The position numbers and the translations under genes are program-made. Source: Candidatus Thalassarchaeaceae archaeon (GTDB taxonomy: Archaea; Thermoplasmatota; Poseidoniia; Poseidoniales; Thalassarchaeaceae). From it: DNA of 6,733 nt. Numbering within the stretch: the stretch's first letter is position 1; the number at the start of each line of letters is the position of its first letter. Under the pieces are notes generated by a model. The model was given only the letters and a program-made list of their open reading frames with translations, did no database searches and had not been told where the DNA came from. The stretch lies in contig JASLKO010000231.1 of NCBI GenBank assembly GCA_030747475.1, forward strand, positions 1-6,733. The letters are read 5' to 3'. Of the stretch, positions 1 through 6,124 are shown one piece after another.

Positions 1-516
1 AGCCCAAGCGGTTCGGACAATATTGTCATAGATTCCAAGTCTGTGTTCCAACGGTAAATCTCGGCCATCCAATTGGATTGGAGTATCTATTTCACCATCG
101 ATCTTCGGTCGATATGTACCTGTATTGTCGATATTACGCAACACATCAAGTATACCAGTTGCATGATTGTGCAGAGTTTGGACCGTTGCAGACTCCCCAC
201 CTACTTTCACAACTCGTGAATGGATGTCATTGACCAATTCACTTGCGGCCTCACGACCATCCGTACTCAGCGCATAAACTCTGCAGCGTTGTTTGGCACC
301 TGCGACATGGCGCGTTTCTTCGAGAATGTGTCCCTTGTCGCGTAGTTTCTTCAATGTCCGAGGGAGGTGCTTCCGGGCTATTCCAACCGCTTCTGATACA
401 CCAGCCTGCGTTAATTCAGGCCGACCTTCCCATGGATTATCGCCCAGAGGAGTGTCCCATAAATGCAACAACACTCGTTGTTCTACTGTTAATGTCAACA
501 TCATTCCCCCTGACAA
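1..516 (-). CDS. Winged-helix DNA-binding protein, N-terminal part (runs off left edge)
   Basis: This leftward frame stays open from the start codon to the window edge, giving about 172 residues with no stop. Residues ~10-75 form a winged helix-turn-helix: a first helix (VEQRVLLHLW), a helix-turn-helix stretch (LTQAGVSEAVGIARKHLPRT, then LKKLRDKGHI) and a basic wing leading to VYALSTDGREAA. This is the layout of MarR/ArsR-like archaeal regulators. The part after residue ~80 is helical and polar and I do not recognise it. In other archaea such N-terminal domains often precede an ATPase or sensor module, so the full protein may be much longer; that is inference. I chose the TTG start at 516 because a strong Shine-Dalgarno site lies 6 nt upstream; the ATG at 504 is the alternative. 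The gene is divergent from endA and may regulate the shared intergenic region. Confidence 0.8.
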   Translation of the reverse strand, partial: MSGGMMLTLTVEQRVLLHLWDTPLGDNPWEGRPELTQAGVSEAVGIARKHLPRTLKKLRDKGHILEETRHVAGAKQRCRVYALSTDGREAASELVNDIHSRVVKVGGESATVQTLHNHATGILDVLRNIDNTGTYRPKIDGEIDTPIQLDGRDLPLEHRLGIYDNIVRTAWA

Positions 517-522
517 ATGCGA

Positions 523-530
523 CCCTCCTT
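523..530 (-). promoter_or_regulatory. Shine-Dalgarno site of the winged-helix gene
   Basis: AAGGAGGG on the minus strand is a near-perfect anti-Shine-Dalgarno match. It lies 6 nt before an in-frame TTG at 516-514. The ATG at 504 would be 18 nt away, too far, so this site favours the TTG start. Confidence 0.65.
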
Positions 531-542
531 GATGTGGCGTGA

Positions 543-600
543 TTGATGGCAACTCTTAGGCAATTCGCCTCAATGCTATCTTAGAAGGCGTTGCAATCAA
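543..600. repeat. Inverted repeats in the divergent intergenic region, candidate operator
   Basis: TTGATGGCAAC (543-553) and GTTGCAATCAA (590-600) are complementary at 10 of 11 positions. Between them lies a smaller inverted repeat, AGGC-AATTC-GCCT (558-570), and a short direct repeat TCTTAG (553-558 region and 579-584). The region separates the winged-helix gene from endA, so a regulator binding here could affect both. I see no clear archaeal TATA box on either strand. The symmetry is read directly; the operator role is inference. Confidence 0.35.
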
Positions 601-626
601 AGGTCGACAGTTCTCGGGCAACCCCC

Positions 627-1724
627 ATGGCCGAGGTTCATACGGGTGCAAGTCGACTCCCTGTGCCTGTTCCCAGAGATGACGACTGGGCTGTTTTGGG
701 TACGACTGCGAACCGACTATGGGAACGAGGATGTTTTGGCAGACCCATTCGAGATGGTGTTCTTTTAACCGCAGCTGAAGTCTTGAATGCACACAGATTA
801 CGAGGTTTGCCTTTGCCACACGACCATTGGTTGGCAGAAGTGCTTGCCAATAACCCAAACCTGTTGTTTGAAGGAGCCATTCTCGATTCTCTTAGATTTC
901 CAGGTGAGAAAGTCGTTTTGGCGCAAAATCTCAATGCTGCGAATGCTGTTTTGCTCGATGCAAAATCATGGGCACTTCGATGGTCGCGAAATGTGATGCC
1001 GAAAGACACTGATGCATTGGCTGAGATTCGATGGGTTCGTGCAACGGATCAAATCGATTGGGATGAACTATCAGAGTGGACCCGAAATGTGACCACTGGT
1101 GGAAGAATTGCAGAATTGATGGTTGTTGATGATGAGCATGGGGTGGTGACCTATCGGTGCAACCATCACCAACCCGAGGGTGTTTTGAAAAATCCATTTC
1201 TCGATTTGAATAATGATCAAAGGCGGATTATTGCACATGCCTGGGCTGAATCAACGGATACAAATGGCGGTTATTGGCTCCCAATTAAACGTGAAATTTG
1301 GCCAATACAAGGAATTGGAATCAATCTTCAAGATGGTGTTTGGGTCTCTGAAATTGAGGCGCGAATCATCAGCCAAATCGTCAATCCTACAATGCCAAGT
1401 CCCAGTGGAGAAATTGGGCAATGGGTCACAATTGTTTCTGATTTATTGTCCAGGGGTCTTGCTGTAAGGCCCGGGTTCAAGTATGGCACTCGATGGCGAG
1501 CATATGCTGGTTTGGTCGGCGGTGAGCACGCCCCTTGGTTGATTGTTCCACAAGAAGACGCGCCAATGGGTTGGGATGATGCTTGCTTGGCCGCTCGGTT
1601 GGCTGCAGGTGTAAACAAGATTTGGCTCTGTGCAATGCAACCGCTCGGCAACAGTGGTTGGCGCTATTTGGCACTAGAACGGCCACCATCGGATGCTAGG
1701 TGGACCAATCCAAATCGTCACTGA
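627..1724 (+). CDS. endA: tRNA-intron endonuclease (tRNA-splicing endonuclease)
   Basis: This gene encodes about 365 residues and should cut pre-tRNA at the bulge-helix-bulge motif, leaving 2',3'-cyclic phosphate ends for the ligase. The C-terminal ~120 residues carry the family signature: LLSRGLAVRPGFKYGTRWRAY, then GEHAPWLIV, then VNKIWLCAM. The presumed catalytic Tyr-His-Lys triad is Tyr293, His301 and Lys331. The N-terminal half looks like a second, degenerate copy of the endonuclease fold: it ends in a strand pair around VVDDEHGVVTYRC, which parallels the final strands of the protein, and it lacks the triad. This suits the euryarchaeal two-repeat homodimer class, although the protein is longer than the usual ~300-350 residues. 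The start is uncertain. A TTG at 591 is in frame but lies inside an inverted-repeat arm, and neither start has a good Shine-Dalgarno site, so I prefer the ATG at 627. The stop overlaps that of the convergent protease gene. Confidence 0.88.
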   Translation: MAEVHTGASRLPVPVPRDDDWAVLGTTANRLWERGCFGRPIRDGVLLTAAEVLNAHRLRGLPLPHDHWLAEVLANNPNLLFEGAILDSLRFPGEKVVLAQNLNAANAVLLDAKSWALRWSRNVMPKDTDALAEIRWVRATDQIDWDELSEWTRNVTTGGRIAELMVVDDEHGVVTYRCNHHQPEGVLKNPFLDLNNDQRRIIAHAWAESTDTNGGYWLPIKREIWPIQGIGINLQDGVWVSEIEARIISQIVNPTMPSPSGEIGQWVTIVSDLLSRGLAVRPGFKYGTRWRAYAGLVGGEHAPWLIVPQEDAPMGWDDACLAARLAAGVNKIWLCAMQPLGNSGWRYLALERPPSDARWTNPNRH

Positions 1725-3859
1725 TTATTGCGAAGATTTCCAAATTCATCATAAGGATCTGCCCGATATTGGGCCTTAGCAATAATTTGCTCGTTAGAAT
1801 GGGGCATCTGTCCTTGTTGATATGTGTCAAGTTCCTTGTGACTTGAACCCTGTTTTTTCCCTGAAACACTTGACTTTTGTCCACTACTGATAATCCAAAG
1901 CGCAAATAGGACCGAGACCAATTGGATGTTATTGGCAGGTTCTGCCAGCCACATCATCGCACTACCTGCTGCACCGGGTGGTTCTGCTTGCAACGAGACA
2001 TTGAACTCTCCTGCCAATCCAAATTGGTCGTATAGTTGCACTTTTCCATTCGCAATCATCCCTGGGGCCAGCAAACCATCAGGATTGATTTGCAACGTTA
2101 ATTCACTACCTGTCCCGAGATTTTGTTGGTTGTCGGTCGTTGCAATGCGTGAAAGTGGACCTTCAATGACCACATCATACTGATACGTACCTTGACCTTC
2201 AAACATCAAAACATGATCGAGGGAAACGATTTTTGTAACATCGATTTGACCTTCCATCTTTTCAGGGATGAGTCGGTTTGTGACAATAGACCATTCAATC
2301 TTGATATCAATTGCTGGGTTTTCAGAACCACATCCTATTGTGCCTTCAATAAATCCACTCGTTCCAGCTGTGGCTGCAGAAGAAAATGCGAGAGAGAATT
2401 CTGCAGTTTCCCCATCGGTTAACATCCGCGTTCCGATGAGGTCAACGATACGGCCATCTGTACTGGTCACTTGAGACCAAGGCATACAATCTTGATTGCC
2501 CGTGAAGGAAATTGGAATGTTTTCGTAACCAAGCAATCGAATCGGTGTGCGTGGTGGCAAAATATCTGCATGACTGGGGCCCTGATGCGATATTGTAATG
2601 TCAGATCCTGTGATGTCCGCAGAATCAACTGAAACAACCCATGGGACCAATCGGCCATGTCCATCCCGTATGAGAATCCCATCTGCACCAAACAGGCCAC
2701 TGGTGAAAATATCACCTTCATCGTCATCTATGCCATTGTCCAAACTTCCATCACCATCGGCTTCAACAACTTTGAGATAGGCATGTTCTGGATCCCTGTT
2801 GACTTCGTTATGCTCGAAGTCGGCATGGGACCGATCCTCGTGAGTCACAAGCAACCCGTGACCAGGAATGTCTCGGTCGAAACCTGATTCAACTCGTGAT
2901 TCTAGCCAGATGTATTCACCAGGTGCGATGGGGATTCTGACAATACCTGCACTTGAGACGTGTGGCATGATGATGATTGACTGGTTTTCAGGCGCGAGTG
3001 CACCAATTGAAAGGTCAAGGGGATCCTGTGCACCGATGAGATGTAGGGTGCCAGATGTTGGCAAAGCGGGATTCCGACCATTTCCGTTCCAATTGCCACT
3101 GGCCATAATGTCCCATGCACCAACGCCACTCCAATCACTACTGGGTACGGCACTATGGACATCGTAGAGATCGACAGCACCCAACATGTGCAACATTTCA
3201 TGGATCATTGTCCCTAAACCATCAGAAGAAAATGAGGCCATTGTATAGGCGCCGATTGATTTCCCATTCACCGAAAATCCAGGAGCAAGGGGTGCATAGT
3301 GGCTCCAGATTGAGTTTTGACCGCCCCCGTCTTCTTGAGCATCGCCCGTGTGTAAAATCAAGAGACGATCGACCCACCCATCATTATCAATATCGTATGG
3401 ACTGAAATCGATGTTGTCGAATGTTGTGGTTAGTGCCTCTTCAACAAGGCCTGCTGGACCTCCAGTGTTACCATCACCAACATCACGTTCACCTCCAGAA
3501 TCCATGCCATAGGCGGCCTCGCCATGGTGTGCCGTATGTATTTTCGATTGGATATCGACATTTAGGGTCGAGCGCCCGTTGCTAATATCTGAGAAATATG
3601 TTGCCGCGGAATTTGGACCCATCAGCATTGCATTTGCACGTGTCTCAGTGTTGTTATCCGCCTGGGCATCCGGAAATTCAATGATAATGACCAACCAACG
3701 TTCATCATCCTGCATCTCAACGATTTCCGCATCATTGGTCATGATTGCTTCTTCGCGTAGAGCATCAAAGAATGGCATATAGATGTCCGGCTGACCAGCC
3801 AGCCACTGCCCACCAAGTATCATCGCGATGGCGATGGCGACCCGGAAAAGTCGACTCAT
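1718..3859 (-). CDS. Secreted, membrane-anchored M6-family zinc metalloprotease
   Basis: The product is about 713 residues. It starts with a Sec-type signal peptide (MSRLFR, then a hydrophobic stretch to ~residue 22). A catalytic domain follows with the zinc motif HEMLH (His220, Glu221, His224), then MLGAVDLYD with Asp230 as the likely third ligand, as in HExxHxxGxxD of the immune-inhibitor-A (M6) family. A conserved DIMASG turn lies at ~251-256. An acidic loop, DIDNDGWVD (~156-164), and another near 367-383 look like calcium sites. The C-terminal half is beta-rich and probably Ig-like, with two cysteines (~458 and ~510) that could pair. A single membrane helix at ~644-660 is followed by a ~50-residue polar cytoplasmic tail. 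The likely role is degrading extracellular protein at the cell surface. I chose the ATG at 3859 because it gives a clean signal peptide; an in-frame GTG at 3895 adds 12 residues. Neither has a Shine-Dalgarno site. It follows tatC closely, probably in one operon, and has no twin-arginine signal. Confidence 0.88.
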   Translation of the reverse strand: MSRLFRVAIAIAMILGGQWLAGQPDIYMPFFDALREEAIMTNDAEIVEMQDDERWLVIIIEFPDAQADNNTETRANAMLMGPNSAATYFSDISNGRSTLNVDIQSKIHTAHHGEAAYGMDSGGERDVGDGNTGGPAGLVEEALTTTFDNIDFSPYDIDNDGWVDRLLILHTGDAQEDGGGQNSIWSHYAPLAPGFSVNGKSIGAYTMASFSSDGLGTMIHEMLHMLGAVDLYDVHSAVPSSDWSGVGAWDIMASGNWNGNGRNPALPTSGTLHLIGAQDPLDLSIGALAPENQSIIIMPHVSSAGIVRIPIAPGEYIWLESRVESGFDRDIPGHGLLVTHEDRSHADFEHNEVNRDPEHAYLKVVEADGDGSLDNGIDDDEGDIFTSGLFGADGILIRDGHGRLVPWVVSVDSADITGSDITISHQGPSHADILPPRTPIRLLGYENIPISFTGNQDCMPWSQVTSTDGRIVDLIGTRMLTDGETAEFSLAFSSAATAGTSGFIEGTIGCGSENPAIDIKIEWSIVTNRLIPEKMEGQIDVTKIVSLDHVLMFEGQGTYQYDVVIEGPLSRIATTDNQQNLGTGSELTLQINPDGLLAPGMIANGKVQLYDQFGLAGEFNVSLQAEPPGAAGSAMMWLAEPANNIQLVSVLFALWIISSGQKSSVSGKKQGSSHKELDTYQQGQMPHSNEQIIAKAQYRADPYDEFGNLRNNQ

Positions 3860-3916
3860 ATGTATAGCGGATGCAGCGTAATGCTTCAAGCCCACGGCTA
3901 AATGATTGCAGAATTA

Positions 3917-4243
3917 TCAATCCTTATACTGATTCGAAATTGCCAAAATAGAGGCTTCGCGGTCTTTGATATCGGTTTTATGATCGAGCCATTCAAGCCC
4001 AGAAATTCGACAATTTACTTCACTTAATGATTGTCGGTATTCCACAGGTAAAGGTGTGCCATTGCATCCACTGATAATTAAATCGCCTACATTGTTGTGA
4101 ATCACCGCATCTAGGAGCATATCGCGTGCATCTGGATCTAGGCAAAGTGCCTCTGCCTCCAACCAGCCCATGCTGTTGGGGACTGTTGAAGATGGAACGG
4201 ATGGGCATGCGCCTTCGCAATGACACATGGCAAACATTCGGCG
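3917..4243 (-). other. HdrA N-terminal-like domain, C-terminal part of the tatC product
   Basis: This is a sub-region of the tatC gene, not a separate gene. Read from the sequence, it holds FAMCHCEGACPSV, then ALCLDPDARDMLLDAV, then NNVGDLIISGCNGTPLP, then VNCRISGLEWLDHK. From memory, HdrA proteins begin with a VCHC motif, then a C-S/D-P-G segment, then VVVAACSPR, then the NIRE/CSW region, in the same order and at similar spacing, and this domain binds an iron-sulfur cluster in HdrA. The match is by pattern and was not tested by alignment. TatC C-termini face the cytoplasm, so the domain should be cytoplasmic. Confidence 0.6.
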
Positions 4244-5026
4244 ATGTAATTCACCTTCTGAATCGAAAACAGGTTTTGGGGGTCGTGTGATTGAAGAGAA
4301 TGAACCCGATGGAGCCCACCGCAGAGAAATTTCAGGCAGGATTACGAGCAATATTGAAAGTGGCAACCAAACCCCTTCCAGTGCTGAAGGATGAACCAGC
4401 CACCATACAAACAGCAATGTCAAATGAACACGTACACGAAAAACATCAAACGGTTCATTTTCCATCAAAGAAAGCAAATTTGCCAGTGTCAATGCAATGA
4501 AACATAAGGTCGCCAAGAAAATCCACCAAGATATGCCGATGCCAACCTCGAAAATCAATACGGCATCATAATTCGGGTTAATTCCATTGACGCCACCAAT
4601 TGAACCGGCACTTGAAATGGCCATAGGATATCCCCAAAACCACCAATAAAATGCTGAAAAAAGACCAATGCCTACACCTCCAAGTGTCACCATCCGCAGC
4701 CATTTTCGTTCGCTAGGCAGAAGTCCTTCTTCCGCGAAGGACAGGATCTGAAAAGAGGCGAATGGAAGTGTGGTAATCAATGCCAACAAAGCAATCATCG
4801 ACCAACGTGTCGACATCCAACCATGTGGATCATAGATGGTTACAGATCCCTCTGCTGCTACAGAAGGCAGCGATGACAACCAACTTTCTAGCAATGGATC
4901 GATTTGCCACCACCAAAAAACAGTCGCCACACTGAGTATGAATAGCAGTGCAGTACTACGGGTAACAAGTTCGTCGATATGTTGCCTAAGGGGGCGCTCG
5001 GCATCCCTAGAAAGGCGGAGGTGCAC
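3917..5026 (-). CDS. tatC: TatC-like protein translocase fused to a C-terminal HdrA-N-like Cys domain
   Basis: The product is about 369 residues. The first ~240 are a TatC membrane domain, the receptor core of twin-arginine export. It has the N-terminal amphipathic motif RPLRQHIDELVTR, a first membrane helix at ~24-42, an outside loop with LPS..., a second helix at ~76-97, the conserved cytoplasmic loop EEGLLPSERKWLR (Glu106 aligns with the functionally important Glu103 of E. coli TatC), and further helices at ~112-135, ~155-187 and ~200-233. The usual FGLxFE segment is not recognisable, so the second half is divergent. The frame then continues into a soluble domain (~262-369) with Cys268-His-Cys270, Cys274, Cys295 (ALCLDPDAR), Cys321 (ISGC) and Cys339. 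That pattern resembles the N-terminal domain of HdrA. The start chosen is the GTG at 5026, 6 nt after GAGGTG; the GTG at 5035 is also possible. The upstream gene stops at 5037, so translation is probably coupled. Confidence 0.85.
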   Translation of the reverse strand: MHLRLSRDAERPLRQHIDELVTRSTALLFILSVATVFWWWQIDPLLESWLSSLPSVAAEGSVTIYDPHGWMSTRWSMIALLALITTLPFASFQILSFAEEGLLPSERKWLRMVTLGGVGIGLFSAFYWWFWGYPMAISSAGSIGGVNGINPNYDAVLIFEVGIGISWWIFLATLCFIALTLANLLSLMENEPFDVFRVRVHLTLLFVWWLVHPSALEGVWLPLSILLVILPEISLRWAPSGSFSSITRPPKPVFDSEGELHRRMFAMCHCEGACPSVPSSTVPNSMGWLEAEALCLDPDARDMLLDAVIHNNVGDLIISGCNGTPLPVEYRQSLSEVNCRISGLEWLDHKTDIKDREASILAISNQYKD

Positions 5027-5032
5027 AGATTG

Positions 5033-5038
5033 CACCTC
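5033..5038 (-). promoter_or_regulatory. Shine-Dalgarno site of tatC, overlapping the upstream stop codon
   Basis: GAGGTG on the minus strand matches the 3' end of 16S rRNA and sits 6 nt before the GTG at 5026. It overlaps the TGA stop (5039-5037) of the upstream gene, an arrangement typical of translational coupling. Confidence 0.55.
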
Positions 5039-6032
5039 ACATCATGTCCTTGGCTTTGGGTGGAGTTTTTGCTGCCAATATTGTGCGATACACTCCATAT
5101 CCTGCCCAAGCACAGCAGAAGAACGCTGTAGACCAAAGGTAGGTAGCTGCGTCACCTGCCAATAGGTAAATTCCAAGGAAGCCGAAGCCGAGTGTCAACA
5201 TGCCTCGTTGCAGACCTTCAGGATAAGCCAATTGTCGATCTAAATGGTCGGGGCCAGTGTCATATTTCCGCTCTAAAATTTCTTTCTGAACGATTGCACC
5301 GACCAATAGTGCTGTGAGTGTGATAAAGAACCAAACGATACCATTGTGCATGACGACTTCTGAAAGTGCATGTTGGCGTTCAATCTCCAGCGCCTCTTCA
5401 TCCACTTCTTGGTCGAAAAGACTGCGGTCTCCTGACGAAATCACACTTGTAGTTTGATCGGCTGCTGCCGAGGTTTCACTTGGTGAATTCACAACAAATG
5501 AAAGGGTGTTCCAATGGTCATCTGAATTGGGGGCACCGTCATTATTGACCATGTTTCCAACGACCCAGAATGCCACGTCACCTTCATCGCTAGAAGGGGC
5601 CGTCCAAGTGAATGTCCAAGATGCAGGGGAGGTGTAATCAGATTGCGTAATTCCAGATGTTGTGGTTGTTGCCGATGCATCCTCGCCGCTGTCCTTTTCT
5701 GGCCGGATAATTTGATCGGCATCCCACGAGAATGAACCACTGCCTTCAGTGGAAAGGAAGAATCCGCCGCCTGGGTTTGATGCATGTTCTAGAGTGAGTG
5801 TCATGGGATATGATTGTCCAGCCTCATAGGCAGCAGGTACACCGGCCAATTTTACCAGTGTTCCTGAGTTCTCCGAAGTGCTATGGCAAGTACATCCAAC
5901 GCGCCACGTGGGGTCACCTGAACCATCACCATTGTCATCAGATGGTGGGCCTGCATGCATGGCAACACCTGGTCCTGCGACCAAGAGAAGTAAGCAGATC
6001 AGAATGGTGGAACGAAGCGCGCGTTGAGACAT
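5037..6032 (-). CDS. Membrane-anchored extracytoplasmic protein with CxCH motif and Reeler/choice-of-anchor-V-like domain
   Basis: The product is about 331 residues. It begins with a signal peptide (MSQRALRSTILICLLLLVAG, cleaved near VAMHA). Next comes an Asp/Gly-rich stretch and the motif VGCTCHSTS, with Cys47, Cys49 and His50. After it lies a beta-sandwich region (~58-182; GVPAAYEAGQSYPMTLTL, a GGFF turn, WTFTWTAP, VAFWVVGNMVNNDG, HWNTLSFVV). This is the layout of the choice-of-anchor-V/Reeler-like family, whose members usually carry a CxxCH heme-like motif just before the domain. Here only one residue separates the cysteines. A Ser/Thr-rich and acidic linker follows, then three membrane helices (~229-248, ~276-292, ~297-314) and a short basic tail ending DMM. 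I would expect an outside redox or metal-binding role, but the function is unknown. The start is the ATG at 6032, 6 nt after GAGGG; the ATG at 6038 directly abuts that site. It lies between pntB and tatC. Confidence 0.8.
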   Translation of the reverse strand: MSQRALRSTILICLLLLVAGPGVAMHAGPPSDDNGDGSGDPTWRVGCTCHSTSENSGTLVKLAGVPAAYEAGQSYPMTLTLEHASNPGGGFFLSTEGSGSFSWDADQIIRPEKDSGEDASATTTTSGITQSDYTSPASWTFTWTAPSSDEGDVAFWVVGNMVNNDGAPNSDDHWNTLSFVVNSPSETSAAADQTTSVISSGDRSLFDQEVDEEALEIERQHALSEVVMHNGIVWFFITLTALLVGAIVQKEILERKYDTGPDHLDRQLAYPEGLQRGMLTLGFGFLGIYLLAGDAATYLWSTAFFCCAWAGYGVYRTILAAKTPPKAKDMM

Positions 6033-6038
6033 GACCAT

Positions 6039-6043
6039 CCCTC
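6039..6043 (-). promoter_or_regulatory. Shine-Dalgarno site of the CxCH membrane protein gene
   Basis: GAGGG on the minus strand lies 6 nt before the ATG at 6032 and 0 nt before the alternative ATG at 6038, so it decides for 6032. The spacing is the same as for tatC and the winged-helix gene. Confidence 0.55.
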
Positions 6044-6089
6044 TACGATTCGCTCGACTGGACGTCCGTCCTTAACCGTTGCTTCATTT

Positions 6090-6109
6090 GGGTGCCCCTA
6101 AGGGCACCC
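6090..6109. repeat. Perfect 8-bp-stem palindrome downstream of pntB
   Basis: GGGTGCCC and GGGCACCC flank the loop CTAA. It lies 15 nt beyond the pntB stop and 57 nt upstream of the next start. In RNA it would form a very stable GC-rich hairpin. On the minus strand it is followed by AAATGAAG and has no T-run, so it is not a standard intrinsic terminator. It may protect the 3' end of pntB mRNA, separate the transcripts, or bind a protein. Confidence 0.6.
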
Positions 6110-6124
6110 TGTGTTGTAATTGAT

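Noticed and set aside
243..542. Rightward open frames opposite the winged-helix gene
   Set aside because: They lie antisense to a clear winged-helix coding frame, are Cys/Ser/Pro-rich and match no family.
556..1651. Several leftward open frames inside endA
   Set aside because: All are antisense to a recognisable endonuclease and show low-complexity, basic, non-family sequence.
2902..3201. Frames of ~100 residues within the protease gene on both strands
   Set aside because: They overlap the zinc-site region, whose own frame carries HEMLH and the conserved turn.
3825..3842. GCGATG tandem repeat
   Set aside because: Only a few units, explained by Ala-Ile codons in the protease signal peptide.
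4200..4270. Sequencing frameshift or separate gene joining TatC to the Cys domain
   Set aside because: The frame is continuous with no stop between the parts, and I see no Shine-Dalgarno site of its own before the internal ATG codons.
4836..5165. Rightward frame across the tatC / CxCH gene junction
   Set aside because: It is antisense to both genes, Ser/Cys-rich and has no recognisable domain.
6090..6109. Intrinsic terminator call for the palindrome
   Set aside because: There is no T-run on the minus strand after the stem, so I report it as a palindrome only.
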